The notes beneath the pieces are model-generated. The model worked only from the letters and a program-made list of their open reading frames with translations. It was not told the DNA's origin and ran no database searches. From positions 1-64,000 of the forward strand of contig NZ_JABBXF010000002.1 in assembly GCF_013030945.1 (NCBI RefSeq): DNA of 64,000 nucleotides, in the 5' to 3' direction. Of the stretch, positions 8,396 to 16,716 are shown one piece after another; the stretch's first letter is position 1; every line of letters begins with the position of its first letter. The translations under genes were made by a program, and so were the position numbers. This DNA comes from Streptomyces morookaense (GTDB lineage Bacteria > Actinomycetota > Actinomycetes > Streptomycetales > Streptomycetaceae).

Positions 8396-9517
8396 TCACC
8401 CGCGACCTGCCTTCGCATAGCGCTCGTACCGTTCGACCCGGCGCCGGTTGGCGCGCCGGAAGCGCCGTGCCACCAGGCGGGCCAGGTCGGCGGCGCCGAC
8501 CATGCCGGCCTCGGGGCCGAGCTGGGCCTTGACGATCCGGGCCTCCGGCCGGTAGCCGCGGCCGGTGAGATGGCGCCGGAAGGCGTCCCGCGCCGGGCCG
8601 ATGAGGAGGTCGTCGGCGGCGCTGACGCCGCCGCCGATGACGAAGCAGGAGGGGTCGAGGGCGGCGGCGAGGTTGGCGATGCCGACGCCCAGCCACTGGC
8701 CGATGTCCTGGAGGAGCTCGACGCACATGGCGTCGCCGGAGCGGGCCAGCTCGGTGATCAGCGGGCCGGTGATCTCCTTGACGTTGCCGCCGGTGCGGTC
8801 GATGATCCCCTGCGCCACCGGGGACTCCGCCGCGGCCAGCTCGCGGGCCTCGCGGACCAGCGCGTTGCCGGAGCTGTACTGCTCCCAGCAGCCGCGGTTG
8901 CCGCAGGGGCAGCGGTGCCCGCCGGGGACGACCTGCATATGGCCGAACTCGCCGGCGACGCCGAACTTGCCGCGCTTGACCTGGCCGTCCTCCAGGATCG
9001 CGCCGCCGATGCCGGTGCCGAGCGTGATCATGACGAGGTGGTCCTCGCCACGGCCGGCGCCGAAGCGCCACTCCGCCCAGGCGGCGGTGTTGGCGTCGTT
9101 GTCGACCATGACAGGGACGGCGAGCCGGCCGGCGAGGCGGTCGCGCAGCGGCTCGTTGCGCCAGGACAGGTGAGGGGCGAAGAGGACGCGGTTGCGGTCG
9201 GCGTCGACCCAGCCGGCCGCGCCGATGCCGACGGCGTGCACGTCGTGCCGGTCGGAGAGGTCGAGGACGAGCTCCGTGATGGTGTCCTCGACGACCTTGG
9301 GGCTCTTGGACTTGTCCGGCGTCTCGGTACGGATCTTCTCGAGGATGGTGCCGTCGGCGTCCACCACGCCGGCCATGACCTTGGTGCCGCCGATGTCGAT
9401 GCCGACGGTGGGGACACGGGGGGCGGTGAGGTGGGAGCGGCGCTCACGGGTGCCCACGGTGCGCAGGACGGTCGCTCTGGCGGTACCCCGGTGCACCCTG
9501 TCGCGGTACATGCTCAT
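8396..9517 (-). CDS. ROK family sugar kinase (glucokinase-like)
   Basis: This 373-residue protein phosphorylates a hexose using ATP. It shows the phosphate motif VGIDIGGTKVMAG (residues ~37-49), the sugar-site DNDAN and EFGHM, the ATP-site TLGTGIGGA and the ROK zinc cluster CPCGNRGCWE. About 36 residues precede the first core strand (MSMYRDRVHRGTARATVL...), longer than the usual ROK start, but GGAGG sits 7 bases ahead of this ATG, so the extension is probably real. No N-terminal HTH is evident, so it is a kinase rather than a NagC-type repressor. A strong terminator separates it from the ABC importer upstream; the substrate is inferred to be the imported sugar. Confidence 0.88.
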   Translation of the reverse strand: MSMYRDRVHRGTARATVLRTVGTRERRSHLTAPRVPTVGIDIGGTKVMAGVVDADGTILEKIRTETPDKSKSPKVVEDTITELVLDLSDRHDVHAVGIGAAGWVDADRNRVLFAPHLSWRNEPLRDRLAGRLAVPVMVDNDANTAAWAEWRFGAGRGEDHLVMITLGTGIGGAILEDGQVKRGKFGVAGEFGHMQVVPGGHRCPCGNRGCWEQYSSGNALVREARELAAAESPVAQGIIDRTGGNVKEITGPLITELARSGDAMCVELLQDIGQWLGVGIANLAAALDPSCFVIGGGVSAADDLLIGPARDAFRRHLTGRGYRPEARIVKAQLGPEAGMVGAADLARLVARRFRRANRRRVERYERYAKAGRG

Positions 9518-9662
9518 CGCGCCACCTCCGCGCTGCGCGGTCCGGCGGGTGTTCGGGGGCGTGCTCGCACGAGTCGTCGTCCCTGCGGTGGTCTCGGGAG
9601 GCCGCGGCCTCGCGGGTGTGGTCGTCGCCGATTGTGCCTCACCGGGGGTGGGCGGTGCACAA

Positions 9663-9700
9663 CGGCGGGGGCGGGACGGTCTCCCGTCCCGCCCCCGCCG
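9663..9700 (-). terminator. Long GC stem-loop ending the ABC importer operon
   Basis: A perfect 17-bp inverted repeat (9663-9679 with 9684-9700) around a 4-base loop lies 15 bases past the stop of the ATPase gene. There is no T-run, as is common for Streptomyces terminators. It separates the importer from the ROK kinase, so the kinase needs its own promoter in 9518-9660. Confidence 0.8.
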
Positions 9701-9714
9701 TGCAGGTCCGCCGG

Positions 9715-10554
9715 TCACCCGGCCGGGTCCGCGTCGACCTTCTTCCCGCCGATCACATCGGGGCCCGGGGCGCGCTCCAGCTCGTGGCTGAGCTGGTCCA
9801 GCTCGCTGCCGCCCGCCATTTGACGGGTCAGCTCCTCCAGGGCGATCCCGGACTTGCTGTGGCTGCCGGCCATCGCGCCGCGCTTGAGCAGCACGAAGCG
9901 GTCTCCGACGAGGTAGGCGTGGTGCGGGTTGTGCGTGATCAGGACCACGCCCAGGCCCGCGTCGCGGGCGGCGGCGACGTACTTGAGGACGACGCCGGAC
10001 TGCTTGACGCCGAGCGCGGCCGTCGGCTCGTCCAGCACCAGGACCTTCGCACCGAAGTAGACGGCCCGGGCGATGGCCACGCACTGCCGCTCGCCGCCGG
10101 AGAGGGTGCCGATGGGCTGGTCGACGTCGCGCAGGTCGATGCCCATGCGCAGCAGCTCGGCGCGGGTGGTCTCGCGCATCTGCTGGACGTCGAGGCGCTT
10201 GAACGGGCCGCGGCCCTTCGTCGGCTCCGAGCCCAGGAAGAAGTTCCGCCACACCGGCATCAGGGGAACCACGGCGAGGTCCTGGTAGACGGTGGCGATG
10301 CCGCGGTCCAGCGCCTCGCGCGGGGAGCCGAGGCGGCTCTCCTCGCCCTCGATCTCGAAGGTGCCCGCGTCGTGCTGGTGCAGCCCCGCGATGATCTTGA
10401 TGAGGGTGGACTTGCCCGCGCCGTTGTCGCCCAGGACGCAGGTGATCTCCCCCGCGTGCACCTCCAGGGAGACGCCCTCCAGGGCCCGGATGTTGCCGTA
10501 GTACTTGCTCACGTCCGTGAGCCTGACCAGCGCGGTCGTCTGCTCCGCGGTCAT
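9715..10554 (-). CDS. Sugar ABC transporter ATP-binding protein (CUT2 type, single domain)
   Basis: This 279-residue ATPase powers sugar import. Walker [10 protein letters not shown], the signature LSGGERQ, Walker B VLVLDEPT and the switch His in ITHNPHH are intact. It is a single-domain protein, about half the size of RbsA/XylG-type ATPases with two nucleotide-binding domains, so it should act as a homodimer. Its ATG overlaps the permease stop (ATGA), giving tight coupling. After the core there is a ~25-residue polar tail ([15 protein letters not shown]). It is the last gene of the importer operon. Confidence 0.9.
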   Translation of the reverse strand: MTAEQTTALVRLTDVSKYYGNIRALEGVSLEVHAGEITCVLGDNGAGKSTLIKIIAGLHQHDAGTFEIEGEESRLGSPREALDRGIATVYQDLAVVPLMPVWRNFFLGSEPTKGRGPFKRLDVQQMRETTRAELLRMGIDLRDVDQPIGTLSGGERQCVAIARAVYFGAKVLVLDEPTAALGVKQSGVVLKYVAAARDAGLGVVLITHNPHHAYLVGDRFVLLKRGAMAGSHSKSGIALEELTRQMAGGSELDQLSHELERAPGPDVIGGKKVDADPAG

Positions 10555-11591
10555 TTGGTCGCCTCCGCCCGTTTGCGGACCCATGCGTTCAGCAGGGTGG
10601 CCAGCAGCAGCATGGCGCCCAGGAAGAACTTGAACCAGTCCGGGTTCCACTGCGCGTAGACGATGCCCTTGCTCGTCATGCCGAAGATGAACGCGCCGAC
10701 CGCGGACCCGATCGCCGAGCCGTAGCCGCCGGTCATCAGGCAGCCGCCGATGACGGCCGCGATGATGTAGAGGAACTCGTTGCCCACGCCCTCGCCGGAC
10801 TGCACGACGTCGTACGACATCAGCAAGTGCTGGCCCGAGATCCAGGCGCAGAAGGCCACGCCCATGTACAGGCCGATCTTGGTCTTGTTGACCGGGACGC
10901 CCACCGCGCGCGCCGCGTCGGAGCCGCCGCCGACCGCGAAGATCCAGTTGCCGACGCGGGTGCGCAGCAGCACCCAGGTGGCCAGGGCGACGAGGCCGAA
11001 CCACCACAGGATGGTGACCTGGAGGTCCACGCCACCGATGGTCAGGTGCGAGGCGAAGAGCGCCCGCGCCGAGTCGAAGCCCTCCATGTCACCGATGCTC
11101 TTGGTGGAGACGGTGCCGCTGATGAGCTTGGTGAAGCCGAGGTTGAGGCCCGTGAGCATCAGGAAGGTGCCGAGCGTGATGATGAAGCTGGGCAGCTTGG
11201 TGCGGGTCAGCATGAAGCCGTTGAAGAAGCCGATCGCAAGGGTCACGAGCAGCGAGACCCCCACGCCGACCCAGACGTTGGCCGTCATCTGGTAGCTGAA
11301 CATCGACGAGACCAGCGCCGAGCTCGTGACCATGACGCCGGTCGACAGGTCGAACTCGCCGCCGATCATCAGCAGCGCGACGGGCACGGCCATGATGCCG
11401 ATCGTCGACGAGGCGTAGAGGACCGTGGAGAGGCTCGACGCCTGCAGGAAGCTTTCGGCGACGAACGAGAAGAAGAGGAAGACGGCCGCGGCGCCGACGA
11501 CCGCGCCCAGTTCGGGGCGGCCCATCATGTGGCGCAGCCAGCTCTGGCGCACCAGGCGTTCGTCGGCCTCCGCCGGGACTGCTGCGCTCAT
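10551..11591 (-). CDS. Sugar ABC transporter permease (CUT2 family)
   Basis: This 346-residue inner-membrane protein has about ten hydrophobic helices. Segments such as [17 protein letters not shown] (the conserved cytoplasmic EAA-like region of RbsC permeases) and [20 protein letters not shown] place it in the CUT2/BPD_transp_2 family that imports monosaccharides. The start [10 protein letters not shown] overlaps the stop of the substrate-binding protein gene (ATGA), and its own stop overlaps the ATPase start. A start further upstream would lie within the upstream gene and is rejected. Confidence 0.9.
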   Translation of the reverse strand: MSAAVPAEADERLVRQSWLRHMMGRPELGAVVGAAAVFLFFSFVAESFLQASSLSTVLYASSTIGIMAVPVALLMIGGEFDLSTGVMVTSSALVSSMFSYQMTANVWVGVGVSLLVTLAIGFFNGFMLTRTKLPSFIITLGTFLMLTGLNLGFTKLISGTVSTKSIGDMEGFDSARALFASHLTIGGVDLQVTILWWFGLVALATWVLLRTRVGNWIFAVGGGSDAARAVGVPVNKTKIGLYMGVAFCAWISGQHLLMSYDVVQSGEGVGNEFLYIIAAVIGGCLMTGGYGSAIGSAVGAFIFGMTSKGIVYAQWNPDWFKFFLGAMLLLATLLNAWVRKRAEATK

Positions 11592-12598
11592 CGGGTGCCC
11601 CGCTTCGTGTAGTCCGCCAGGGCCTTCGCGTCGTCCTTGGTGATGATCTGCGGGCCGGTCAGCACCGGGCGGCCGCCGCCGAGGACGTCGGCGTTGTACT
11701 TGTACAGCCACAGCAGGTCGACCGCCTCGTACCCCTGGAGGTACGGCTGCTGGTCCACGGCGAAGCCGAGGGAACCGTCCTGGAGGGAGTCGGCGACCTT
11801 GGCGTTGAGGTCGAAGGTGTCGACCTCGGCCTTGCTGCCGGCCTGCTGGGCGGCCTTGACCGCGGTGGGCGCGAAGGGGGCGCCGAGGGTGACCACGGCG
11901 TCGATGTCCTTGTCGGACTGCAGCTTGGCCTCGATGGACGACTGCACGTTGGGCATGTTGGTGCCCTCGACGTAGAGGTTCTGCAGATCGCCCTTGAAGG
12001 TCTTCTTCACGCCGGCGCAGCGCTGCTCGTGGCCGACATTGCCCTGCTCGTGCAGGACGCAGACGGCCTTCTTCTTCCCGCGCTTGTTGAGCTCGTCGCC
12101 GACGGCCTCGCCGGCGATGGTCTCGTCCTGGCCGATGTGGGTGAGGGCACCGAAGGCCTTGGACTCCTCGGAGCCCGAGTTCACGGTGATCACCGGGATG
12201 CCCGCCGCCTTCGCCTTGGCCACGACGTCCTTCATGGCGTCGGGCTTGGCGAGGGTGACGATCAGGCCGTCGACCTTCTGGTCGATCATGGCCTGGACGT
12301 CCTGGGCCTGTTTGTTGCCCTCCACGTCATGGGCGTAGAGGAACTTGATGTTGTCCTTGACCGCCGCCTGTTTCGCACCGTTCTGGACGATGTCCCAGAA
12401 GGTGTCGCCATCACCCGAGTGGGTGACCATCGCGAAGGTCCACCGGGGCGTGTCGACTGCAGCGTGCCCCTGGGCGGCCGCCTTGGCCCGCTCCTCCGCG
12501 CGCTTGCCGCCCGTACTGCTGCACCCCGCCAGAGTGGCGCCGAGCACCGCTGCCAGCACGGCGCTCAGCGCGCGTACGCCTGTCCGAACCCTTGCCAC
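11588..12598 (-). CDS. Sugar ABC transporter substrate-binding lipoprotein
   Basis: This 336-residue periplasmic-binding protein is anchored through a lipobox (TLAGC, Cys26) after a short Arg-containing hydrophobic signal peptide. The mature part has the ribose/galactose-type type 1 fold signature: WTFAMVTHSGDGDTFWDIVQNGA, DVQAMIDQKVDGLIV, then AAGIPVITVNSG and IGQDETIAGEAVG. It captures a sugar for the two downstream genes. GTG is the start, with GAGAAGGG about 11 bases ahead. Candidate promoter boxes lie at 12742-12771. The specific sugar cannot be read from the sequence. Confidence 0.9.
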   Translation of the reverse strand: MARVRTGVRALSAVLAAVLGATLAGCSSTGGKRAEERAKAAAQGHAAVDTPRWTFAMVTHSGDGDTFWDIVQNGAKQAAVKDNIKFLYAHDVEGNKQAQDVQAMIDQKVDGLIVTLAKPDAMKDVVAKAKAAGIPVITVNSGSEESKAFGALTHIGQDETIAGEAVGDELNKRGKKKAVCVLHEQGNVGHEQRCAGVKKTFKGDLQNLYVEGTNMPNVQSSIEAKLQSDKDIDAVVTLGAPFAPTAVKAAQQAGSKAEVDTFDLNAKVADSLQDGSLGFAVDQQPYLQGYEAVDLLWLYKYNADVLGGGRPVLTGPQIITKDDAKALADYTKRGTR

Positions 12599-12741
12599 GA
12601 GGACTTGCCCTTCTCACTGTCTGTCACGGTGCGGCCGGACCCCGATCGTGCGGGCCCAACCGCCCAAGTATCCGTCACCATCCGTCACCGCTGTCGGCCG
12701 GGGCGTCGGCGGTGTGTACCGGGCTGTGTCATGTGGGTGGA

Positions 12742-12771
12742 GTTCTAGTGGCGGACGCCACATCGCGTCAA
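12742..12771 (-). promoter_or_regulatory. Candidate promoter and operator of the ABC importer operon
   Basis: On the minus strand TTGACG (12766-12771) and TAGAAC (12742-12747) are separated by 18 bases, a good vegetative-type promoter. Just upstream (about 12780-12790) lies AGAACATTCT, an inverted repeat AGAA-CA-TTCT that a GntR or other regulator could bind. The 12599-12824 gap holds nothing else that I recognise. Confidence 0.55.
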
Positions 12772-12824
12772 GACTTTGTCAGAACATTCTTACGACGGGA
12801 CAAGGATCTCCGCTCGGACACACC

Positions 12825-13571
12825 CTAGGGGCGCGCCAGCAACTGGAAGTCGAAGGAGTAGCGCGAGGCCCGGTAGAGATGGGAGCCGAACTCCACCGCG
12901 CGGCCCGTGTCGTCGAAGGTGGTCCGCTCCATCGTCAGCAGCGGCGCGCCCTCGGGCTCGCCGAGCAGCCGGGCCTCCTCGGCGGTGGCGGCGCGGGCGC
13001 CGATCGTCTGGCGGGCGCTGTGCAGGGTGATGCCGGCGCTGCGCATGAGGCGGTAGAGGCCGGTCTCCGCGAGTGCGTCCGCGCCGGCGTCGAGCAGGCC
13101 GGCGGGGAGGTGGTTGCGCAGGTGGGCCACGGGCTCGCCGTGGGCGAGGCGCAGCCGCTCGACGTAGCGGACCTCCGTGCCCTCGGGCACGCCGAGGGCC
13201 GCGGCGACCTGGGCCGTTGCGGGCTCGGTGCCGTGGTGGAGCACGCGGGTGGCGGGCCTCTGGCCCGCGGCCTCCAGGTCGTCGTAGAGGCTGCTCAGCT
13301 CCAGCGGGCGCCTGACCTGGCTGTGCACGACCTGGGTGCCCACGCCGCGGCGGCGTACGAGCAGGCCCTTGTCCACCAGCGACTGGATGGCCTGGCGGAC
13401 CGTGGGCCGGGACAGGCCGAGGCGCCCGGCCAGCTCGATCTCGTTGCCGAGGAGGCTGCCGGGGGCGAGTACGCCCTGCTCGATGGCGGCTTCCAGCTGT
13501 TGGGACAGCTGGAAGTAGAGGGGGACGGGGCTGGTGCGGTCGAGGGTGAAGTGAAGGGGTTGCTGCGCCAC
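12825..13571 (-). CDS. GntR family regulator (HutC/UTRA type)
   Basis: This 248-residue protein has a GntR winged helix at residues ~10-75 (PLYFQLSQQLEAAIEQG, LSRPTVRQAIQSLVDKG, RRRGVGTQVV) followed by a UTRA effector domain (VRYVERLRLAHGEPVAHLRN, ALAETGLYRLM). Such proteins usually repress sugar uptake genes until a sugar phosphate binds. It sits between the importer and a KDPG-type aldolase on the same strand and probably controls both. No Shine-Dalgarno precedes the GTG, so a leaderless message is possible. An imperfect inverted repeat with GTCCGGAC and GTACGGAC occurs at about 13604-13635. Confidence 0.87.
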   Translation of the reverse strand: MAQQPLHFTLDRTSPVPLYFQLSQQLEAAIEQGVLAPGSLLGNEIELAGRLGLSRPTVRQAIQSLVDKGLLVRRRGVGTQVVHSQVRRPLELSSLYDDLEAAGQRPATRVLHHGTEPATAQVAAALGVPEGTEVRYVERLRLAHGEPVAHLRNHLPAGLLDAGADALAETGLYRLMRSAGITLHSARQTIGARAATAEEARLLGEPEGAPLLTMERTTFDDTGRAVEFGSHLYRASRYSFDFQLLARP

Positions 13572-13672
13572 GGAGGGAGCGTAGCCGGGGCTGCGTGTTG
13601 ACCGGTAGTCCGGACGTCCTGTTGTACGGACATACCGGGCTCCGCCCGGGGCTCCACGGGGCGCAGCCACCG

Positions 13673-14314
13673 CTACGGTTCGCCGTACGGATCCGCCTCC
13701 GCCAGCCTTCCCAGGAGTTCGCCCGCGCGCTTCGCCACCGAGTCCCGGTCGCCCTCGGCCAGGTCCGCGCCGAGGGCGCAGGCCACCGCTCCCGCCGCGA
13801 TCCAGTCCGGCGCGCTGTCGACCGTCACTCCCCCGCCGCTCACCACCAGTGCCGCCTGCGGCAGTTCGGCCCTGAGGTCCTTGACCCAGTCCGGGTGCGG
13901 CGAGGGCGACGGGAAGAGCTTGACCGCGTCCGCCCCCATCTCCAGCGCCCGGACGATCTCCGTCGGCGTCGCGACGCCGGGGAAGACCGGGATGCCGTAG
14001 CGGTGGCCGGTGGCGATGACCTCGTGGTCGAGGATGGGCGAGGAGAGGAAGGAGGCGCCCGCGTCGATGGCCATCCGGGCCGAGGCCGCGTCCAGCACGG
14101 CGCCGGCGCCGATCAGGCCCTCGTCGCCGACCTCCCGGACCAGCGTGGTGACCGCTTCCAGCGCGAAGGGCGTGGTGAGGGATATCTCCAGGCTGGTGAC
14201 CCCGGCGGAGATCAGGGTGCCCGCCGTCACCGCGGCCTGGTCGTAGCTGTCGCCGCGGACGACGGCGAGGACTCGCTGCGCGAGTGCGGCTCGGGTGATC
14301 TCCCAGCGGTACAC
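13673..14314 (-). CDS. KDPG/KHG aldolase (2-dehydro-3-deoxyphosphogluconate aldolase family)
   Basis: This 213-residue class I aldolase splits a 2-keto-3-deoxy sugar acid (phosphate) into pyruvate and an aldehyde. The Schiff-base lysine lies in DAVKLFPSPS, the base Glu in LEISLTTP, and the phosphate-side glycines in VVSGGGVTVD. The length is normal for the family. The GTG start has GAAGGGCGG upstream. Sitting beside a sugar importer, a ROK kinase and a GntR regulator, it suggests that the imported sugar, or its acid, is degraded by an Entner-Doudoroff-like route. True substrate specificity cannot be read here. Confidence 0.87.
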   Translation of the reverse strand: MYRWEITRAALAQRVLAVVRGDSYDQAAVTAGTLISAGVTSLEISLTTPFALEAVTTLVREVGDEGLIGAGAVLDAASARMAIDAGASFLSSPILDHEVIATGHRYGIPVFPGVATPTEIVRALEMGADAVKLFPSPSPHPDWVKDLRAELPQAALVVSGGGVTVDSAPDWIAAGAVACALGADLAEGDRDSVAKRAGELLGRLAEADPYGEP

Positions 14315-14626
14315 GGCAGTTCGCCGCCCTTCTCGGTGTGCATGGCGTGGACGTCAACAGGCGGGGCTCACGGCCCGGGACGGATGCCAGGCGGTCAACC
14401 ACCGCTTCCGCTGCGGCACTTCACGCACGATCGTCGATGCCCTGTACATCACGCCCCCTCCCCGGAACGCCGCTCTACCGAAACGTTAACGGGAGGCGCC
14501 GACAATCGGCCCCGGACGGACGGCATGGGTCGCGTGAAGGCGCGAAAAGGGGAGCGTTCCCGCCCCCGCCCGCCGTGGAAGGCGTCGCACGGTGTGCCGT
14601 TGCGCGCCCCCTGCCGGGAAAGGCGG

Positions 14627-14657
14627 GGGCCCGCCACCGCGGTGCGGTGACGGGCCC
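14627..14657 (-). terminator. Stem-loop terminator after the ribonuclease gene
   Basis: A 14-bp near-perfect inverted repeat (14627-14640 with 14644-14657, one mismatch) around GGT lies just beyond the ribonuclease stop codon. The rest of the 14315-14675 gap contains no convincing gene; it should carry the promoter for the aldolase. Confidence 0.7.
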
Positions 14658-14675
14658 TCCTGCGGGACGAGTTGC

Positions 14676-15092
14676 TCAGCAGGTCCAGTCGACCTGGGCG
14701 AAGCTCGCGTAGTGGTCCGCTGTGTAGTAGTCCTCGTGGTCGCCCTGGCCGGTGATGATGCGCCGGGTGCCGCGGGTCGGGGCGCCCGGGGTGATGACCG
14801 TGTACTCGTGGTAGTAGCCGCTGGACTGCGCCGGCAGCGCGCCCTCGCGGTTGGAGAAGACGATCCCGTCCCGCGGGTACGGGAAGGGGCCGCCCTGGTC
14901 GATGAGGTTCAGGGTGTCGTGGGCCTGCGACGGCAGCTGCGAGTAGCAGACGCTGCCGACGGAGTCCGCGCTCACGGCCGCGGTGGCGGCGACGGTGTGC
15001 GGGGCGGCCATGGCGGGCGTGCCGCCGAGCAGCAGGACGGAGGACAGGGCCGCGAGCGCGCCGATGCGTGCGAGGCGATGGGGGGTTCTCAT
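14676..15092 (-). CDS. Secreted guanyl-specific ribonuclease (RNase Sa / T1-N1 family)
   Basis: This 138-residue precursor has a signal peptide (ARIGALAALSSVLLLGG, cut near AMA-AP) and a ~90-residue mature enzyme closely matching Streptomyces RNase Sa: TLNLI, GPFPYPRDG, YYHEYTVITPGA, GTRRIITG and TADHYASF. By family, Glu96 (YHEY) is the general base, Arg111 binds phosphate, His127 is the general acid, and Cys49-Cys138 forms the disulfide. It cleaves RNA 3' of guanosine outside the cell. ATG 15092 gives a normal signal peptide; ATGs at 15104 and 15125 also lack a good ribosome site. No barstar-type inhibitor gene lies beside it. Confidence 0.9.
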   Translation of the reverse strand: MRTPHRLARIGALAALSSVLLLGGTPAMAAPHTVAATAAVSADSVGSVCYSQLPSQAHDTLNLIDQGGPFPYPRDGIVFSNREGALPAQSSGYYHEYTVITPGAPTRGTRRIITGQGDHEDYYTADHYASFAQVDWTC

Positions 15093-15189
15093 GCCGGACA
15101 GCATGCCGAGCGATGACCGTGCCATGTCAATGGCGTGATCTTGATGTTTTCCTGATGTTCACCGAATGTGACGCGTTCACGAAGGAACC

Positions 15190-15227
15190 TTTGCCTCCGA
15201 GGCAAAACTTTTTGTCCTACAGGTAAA
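15190..15227 (+). promoter_or_regulatory. Two tandem operator copies upstream of the XRE-cupin gene
   Basis: TTTGCCTCCGAGGCAAA (15190-15206) is a perfect 17-bp inverted repeat. A second, imperfect copy, TTTGTCCTACAGGTAAA, lies at 15211-15227. Their starts are 21 bp apart, two helical turns, so two dimers would sit on one face of the DNA. The pair lies 20 bp before the regulator's ATG, which points to autoregulation. Confidence 0.75.
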
Positions 15228-15246
15228 GCGGGGATATACCGGAGCC

Positions 15247-15861
15247 ATGAACCAGCCGCCGGATCCGCTCCCCCTCGTCGCCCCGCAACTGCGCGCCCTG
15301 CGCACCCGCAGCGGGCTGACGCTGGAGGTTGCGGCCGCCCGGGCCGGGCTCTCGCCCGCGCACCTGTCCCGGCTGGAGACCGGCCACCGGACACCGTCGC
15401 TGCCGATGCTCCTCGCGCTCGCCCGGACCTACGGCACGACCGTCTCCGATCTGCTGGGCGAGGTGCCGCCCGAGTCGGATCCGATCGTACGGGCCGACCG
15501 TATGGAGGCGCAGCAGGCGGGCGGCTGGACGTACTGGCGGGCGGGGGGTTCCGGGCGGGCGATGCAGGCCCTGCGACTGCACGTGCCGCAGGGGCAGGCC
15601 GGCCAGGAGCAACTGGTCCGGGTGCACCCGGGCGAGGAGTGGCTCTATGTCACCGCGGGCCGGATGCGGCTGACGCTCGGCGAGGCCGTGCACGAGCTCG
15701 GCCCCGGCGACGCCGCCCACTTCGACTCCCTCACCCCGCACCGCATCGCCGCCGTCTCGCAGGGCGGGGCGGACCTGCTGTTCATGCACACGCTGATGCA
15801 GAGCGGCGCGCCCGGGCTGTGCCTGGGCGACGCCGCACCGAACCGGAGGGGAATGCCGTGA
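15247..15861 (+). CDS. XRE-family regulator with C-terminal cupin domain
   Basis: This 204-residue protein has a Cro/C1 helix-turn-helix at residues ~14-68 (LRALRTRSGLTLEVAAARAG, LSPAHLSRLETGHRTPSLP) and a cupin sensor at ~105-190 (VRVHPGEEWLYVTAGRMRL, LGPGDAAHFDSLTPHRI). Proteins of this design bind a small ligand in the cupin barrel and control a neighbouring catabolic or detoxification gene. Two operator-like repeats lie just upstream. Its stop overlaps the GTG of a small membrane protein gene (GTGA), and a TenA-like gene follows, so the three probably form one transcript. The ligand is unknown. Confidence 0.88.
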   Translation: MNQPPDPLPLVAPQLRALRTRSGLTLEVAAARAGLSPAHLSRLETGHRTPSLPMLLALARTYGTTVSDLLGEVPPESDPIVRADRMEAQQAGGWTYWRAGGSGRAMQALRLHVPQGQAGQEQLVRVHPGEEWLYVTAGRMRLTLGEAVHELGPGDAAHFDSLTPHRIAAVSQGGADLLFMHTLMQSGAPGLCLGDAAPNRRGMP

Positions 15862-15998
15862 GCGACAACGCCAAGCGCTACGTGGAAGAGGACCGGGCAC
15901 CCATGGGGATGACGGTCCGGGTGTTCATCTACCTCGTCGCCGTCCACTTCATCGTCGCCTTCTTCTTCCTCATCTTCTGGCTTGCCGGGGCGAAGTGA
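15858..15998 (+). CDS. Small membrane protein (DUF6126-like)
   Basis: This 46-residue protein has a polar N-terminus (SDNAKRYVEEDRAPMG) and one transmembrane helix (VFIYLVAVHFIVAFFFLIFW). I recall a Streptomyces family of this form as DUF6126; that name is from memory. The GTG start overlaps the stop of the XRE-cupin gene by four bases, so translation is coupled. Its function is unknown; the invariant pairing with a cupin regulator suggests a membrane partner of the same response. Confidence 0.75.
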   Translation: MSDNAKRYVEEDRAPMGMTVRVFIYLVAVHFIVAFFFLIFWLAGAK

Positions 15999-16022
15999 CC
16001 GCCTGCGTCCTAACCTGGCGCC

Positions 16023-16703
16023 ATGGCCCGTACAGCTGAGGAAGTCCTGGCGCAGGCGGTGCAGGAGCTGGCACCGGACACCGCGGCGAACCGGCTCGTC
16101 CCGCGGATCGCCGCGGGCACCGCGCCCCGGGAGGCCGTCTCCGCCTTCGCGCTGGAGCAGCACCACGTCATCAGGGGTGACCGGCGCAGCTTCGCGCACC
16201 TCGCGGCCCGGTCCGCGGACCGCCCGGCCGTCGCGGGCTTCTTCACGCACCTCGCCGGGGGCGAGACCGTGGCCCTGGACCGGCTCGGTGCGCTGACGGC
16301 CGCCTGCGGTCTGGACGACGCCGCGGTACGGGCCTACGAGCCGCAGGCCGGCTGCCAGGCCTACCCGGCGTACGTGGCCTCGCTGGCCCTGGGCGCCGAG
16401 CCGGCCGACGTCGTGGTCGCACTGACCGCCAACTTCGCCGCGTGGGCCGGCTATTGCGCCACGCTGAGCCGGGGGCTGCGTACCCACTACGGCTTCGACG
16501 ACGCGGCCTGCGGCTTCTTCGACTTCTTCGCCGGGCCCGACCCCGAGGGCGAGGCGCTCGCCCTCGCCGCGGTACGGGCCGGGCTGGCGGACGGCACGTT
16601 CTCGGAGCGGCTGGCGCGTCGGCACGGACGGCTGCTCCAGGAGTACGAGTTGATGTTCTGGGACAGCCTGGACGGGGTGTCCACCGCGGGGTGGCCGTGG
16701 TGA
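16023..16703 (+). CDS. TenA/Thi-4-like heme-oxygenase-fold protein
   Basis: This 226-residue all-helical protein resembles the TenA/PqqC/heme-oxygenase-like fold: ALEQHHVIRGDRRSFAHLAA, ANFAAWAGYCATLSRGLRTH, GFFDFFAGP and EYELMFWDSLDG near the end. Thiaminase II (TenA) members salvage thiamin pyrimidines, but I do not see the conserved Cys-Tyr-Glu set clearly enough to claim that. It starts 24 bases after the small membrane protein gene and probably shares its transcript. A role in cofactor salvage or a ligand-linked oxidation is possible. Confidence 0.7.
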   Translation: MARTAEEVLAQAVQELAPDTAANRLVPRIAAGTAPREAVSAFALEQHHVIRGDRRSFAHLAARSADRPAVAGFFTHLAGGETVALDRLGALTAACGLDDAAVRAYEPQAGCQAYPAYVASLALGAEPADVVVALTANFAAWAGYCATLSRGLRTHYGFDDAACGFFDFFAGPDPEGEALALAAVRAGLADGTFSERLARRHGRLLQEYELMFWDSLDGVSTAGWPW

Positions 16704-16716
16704 TAGACAGGTGTGC

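Noticed and set aside
8396..9517. The ROK protein as a NagC-type repressor.
   Set aside because: The N-terminal extension has no winged helix; kinase motifs and the zinc cluster are complete.
14315..14675. A gene in the gap between the aldolase and the ribonuclease.
   Set aside because: Open frames there are short, overlap in several directions and lack ribosome sites; a terminator hairpin explains part of it.
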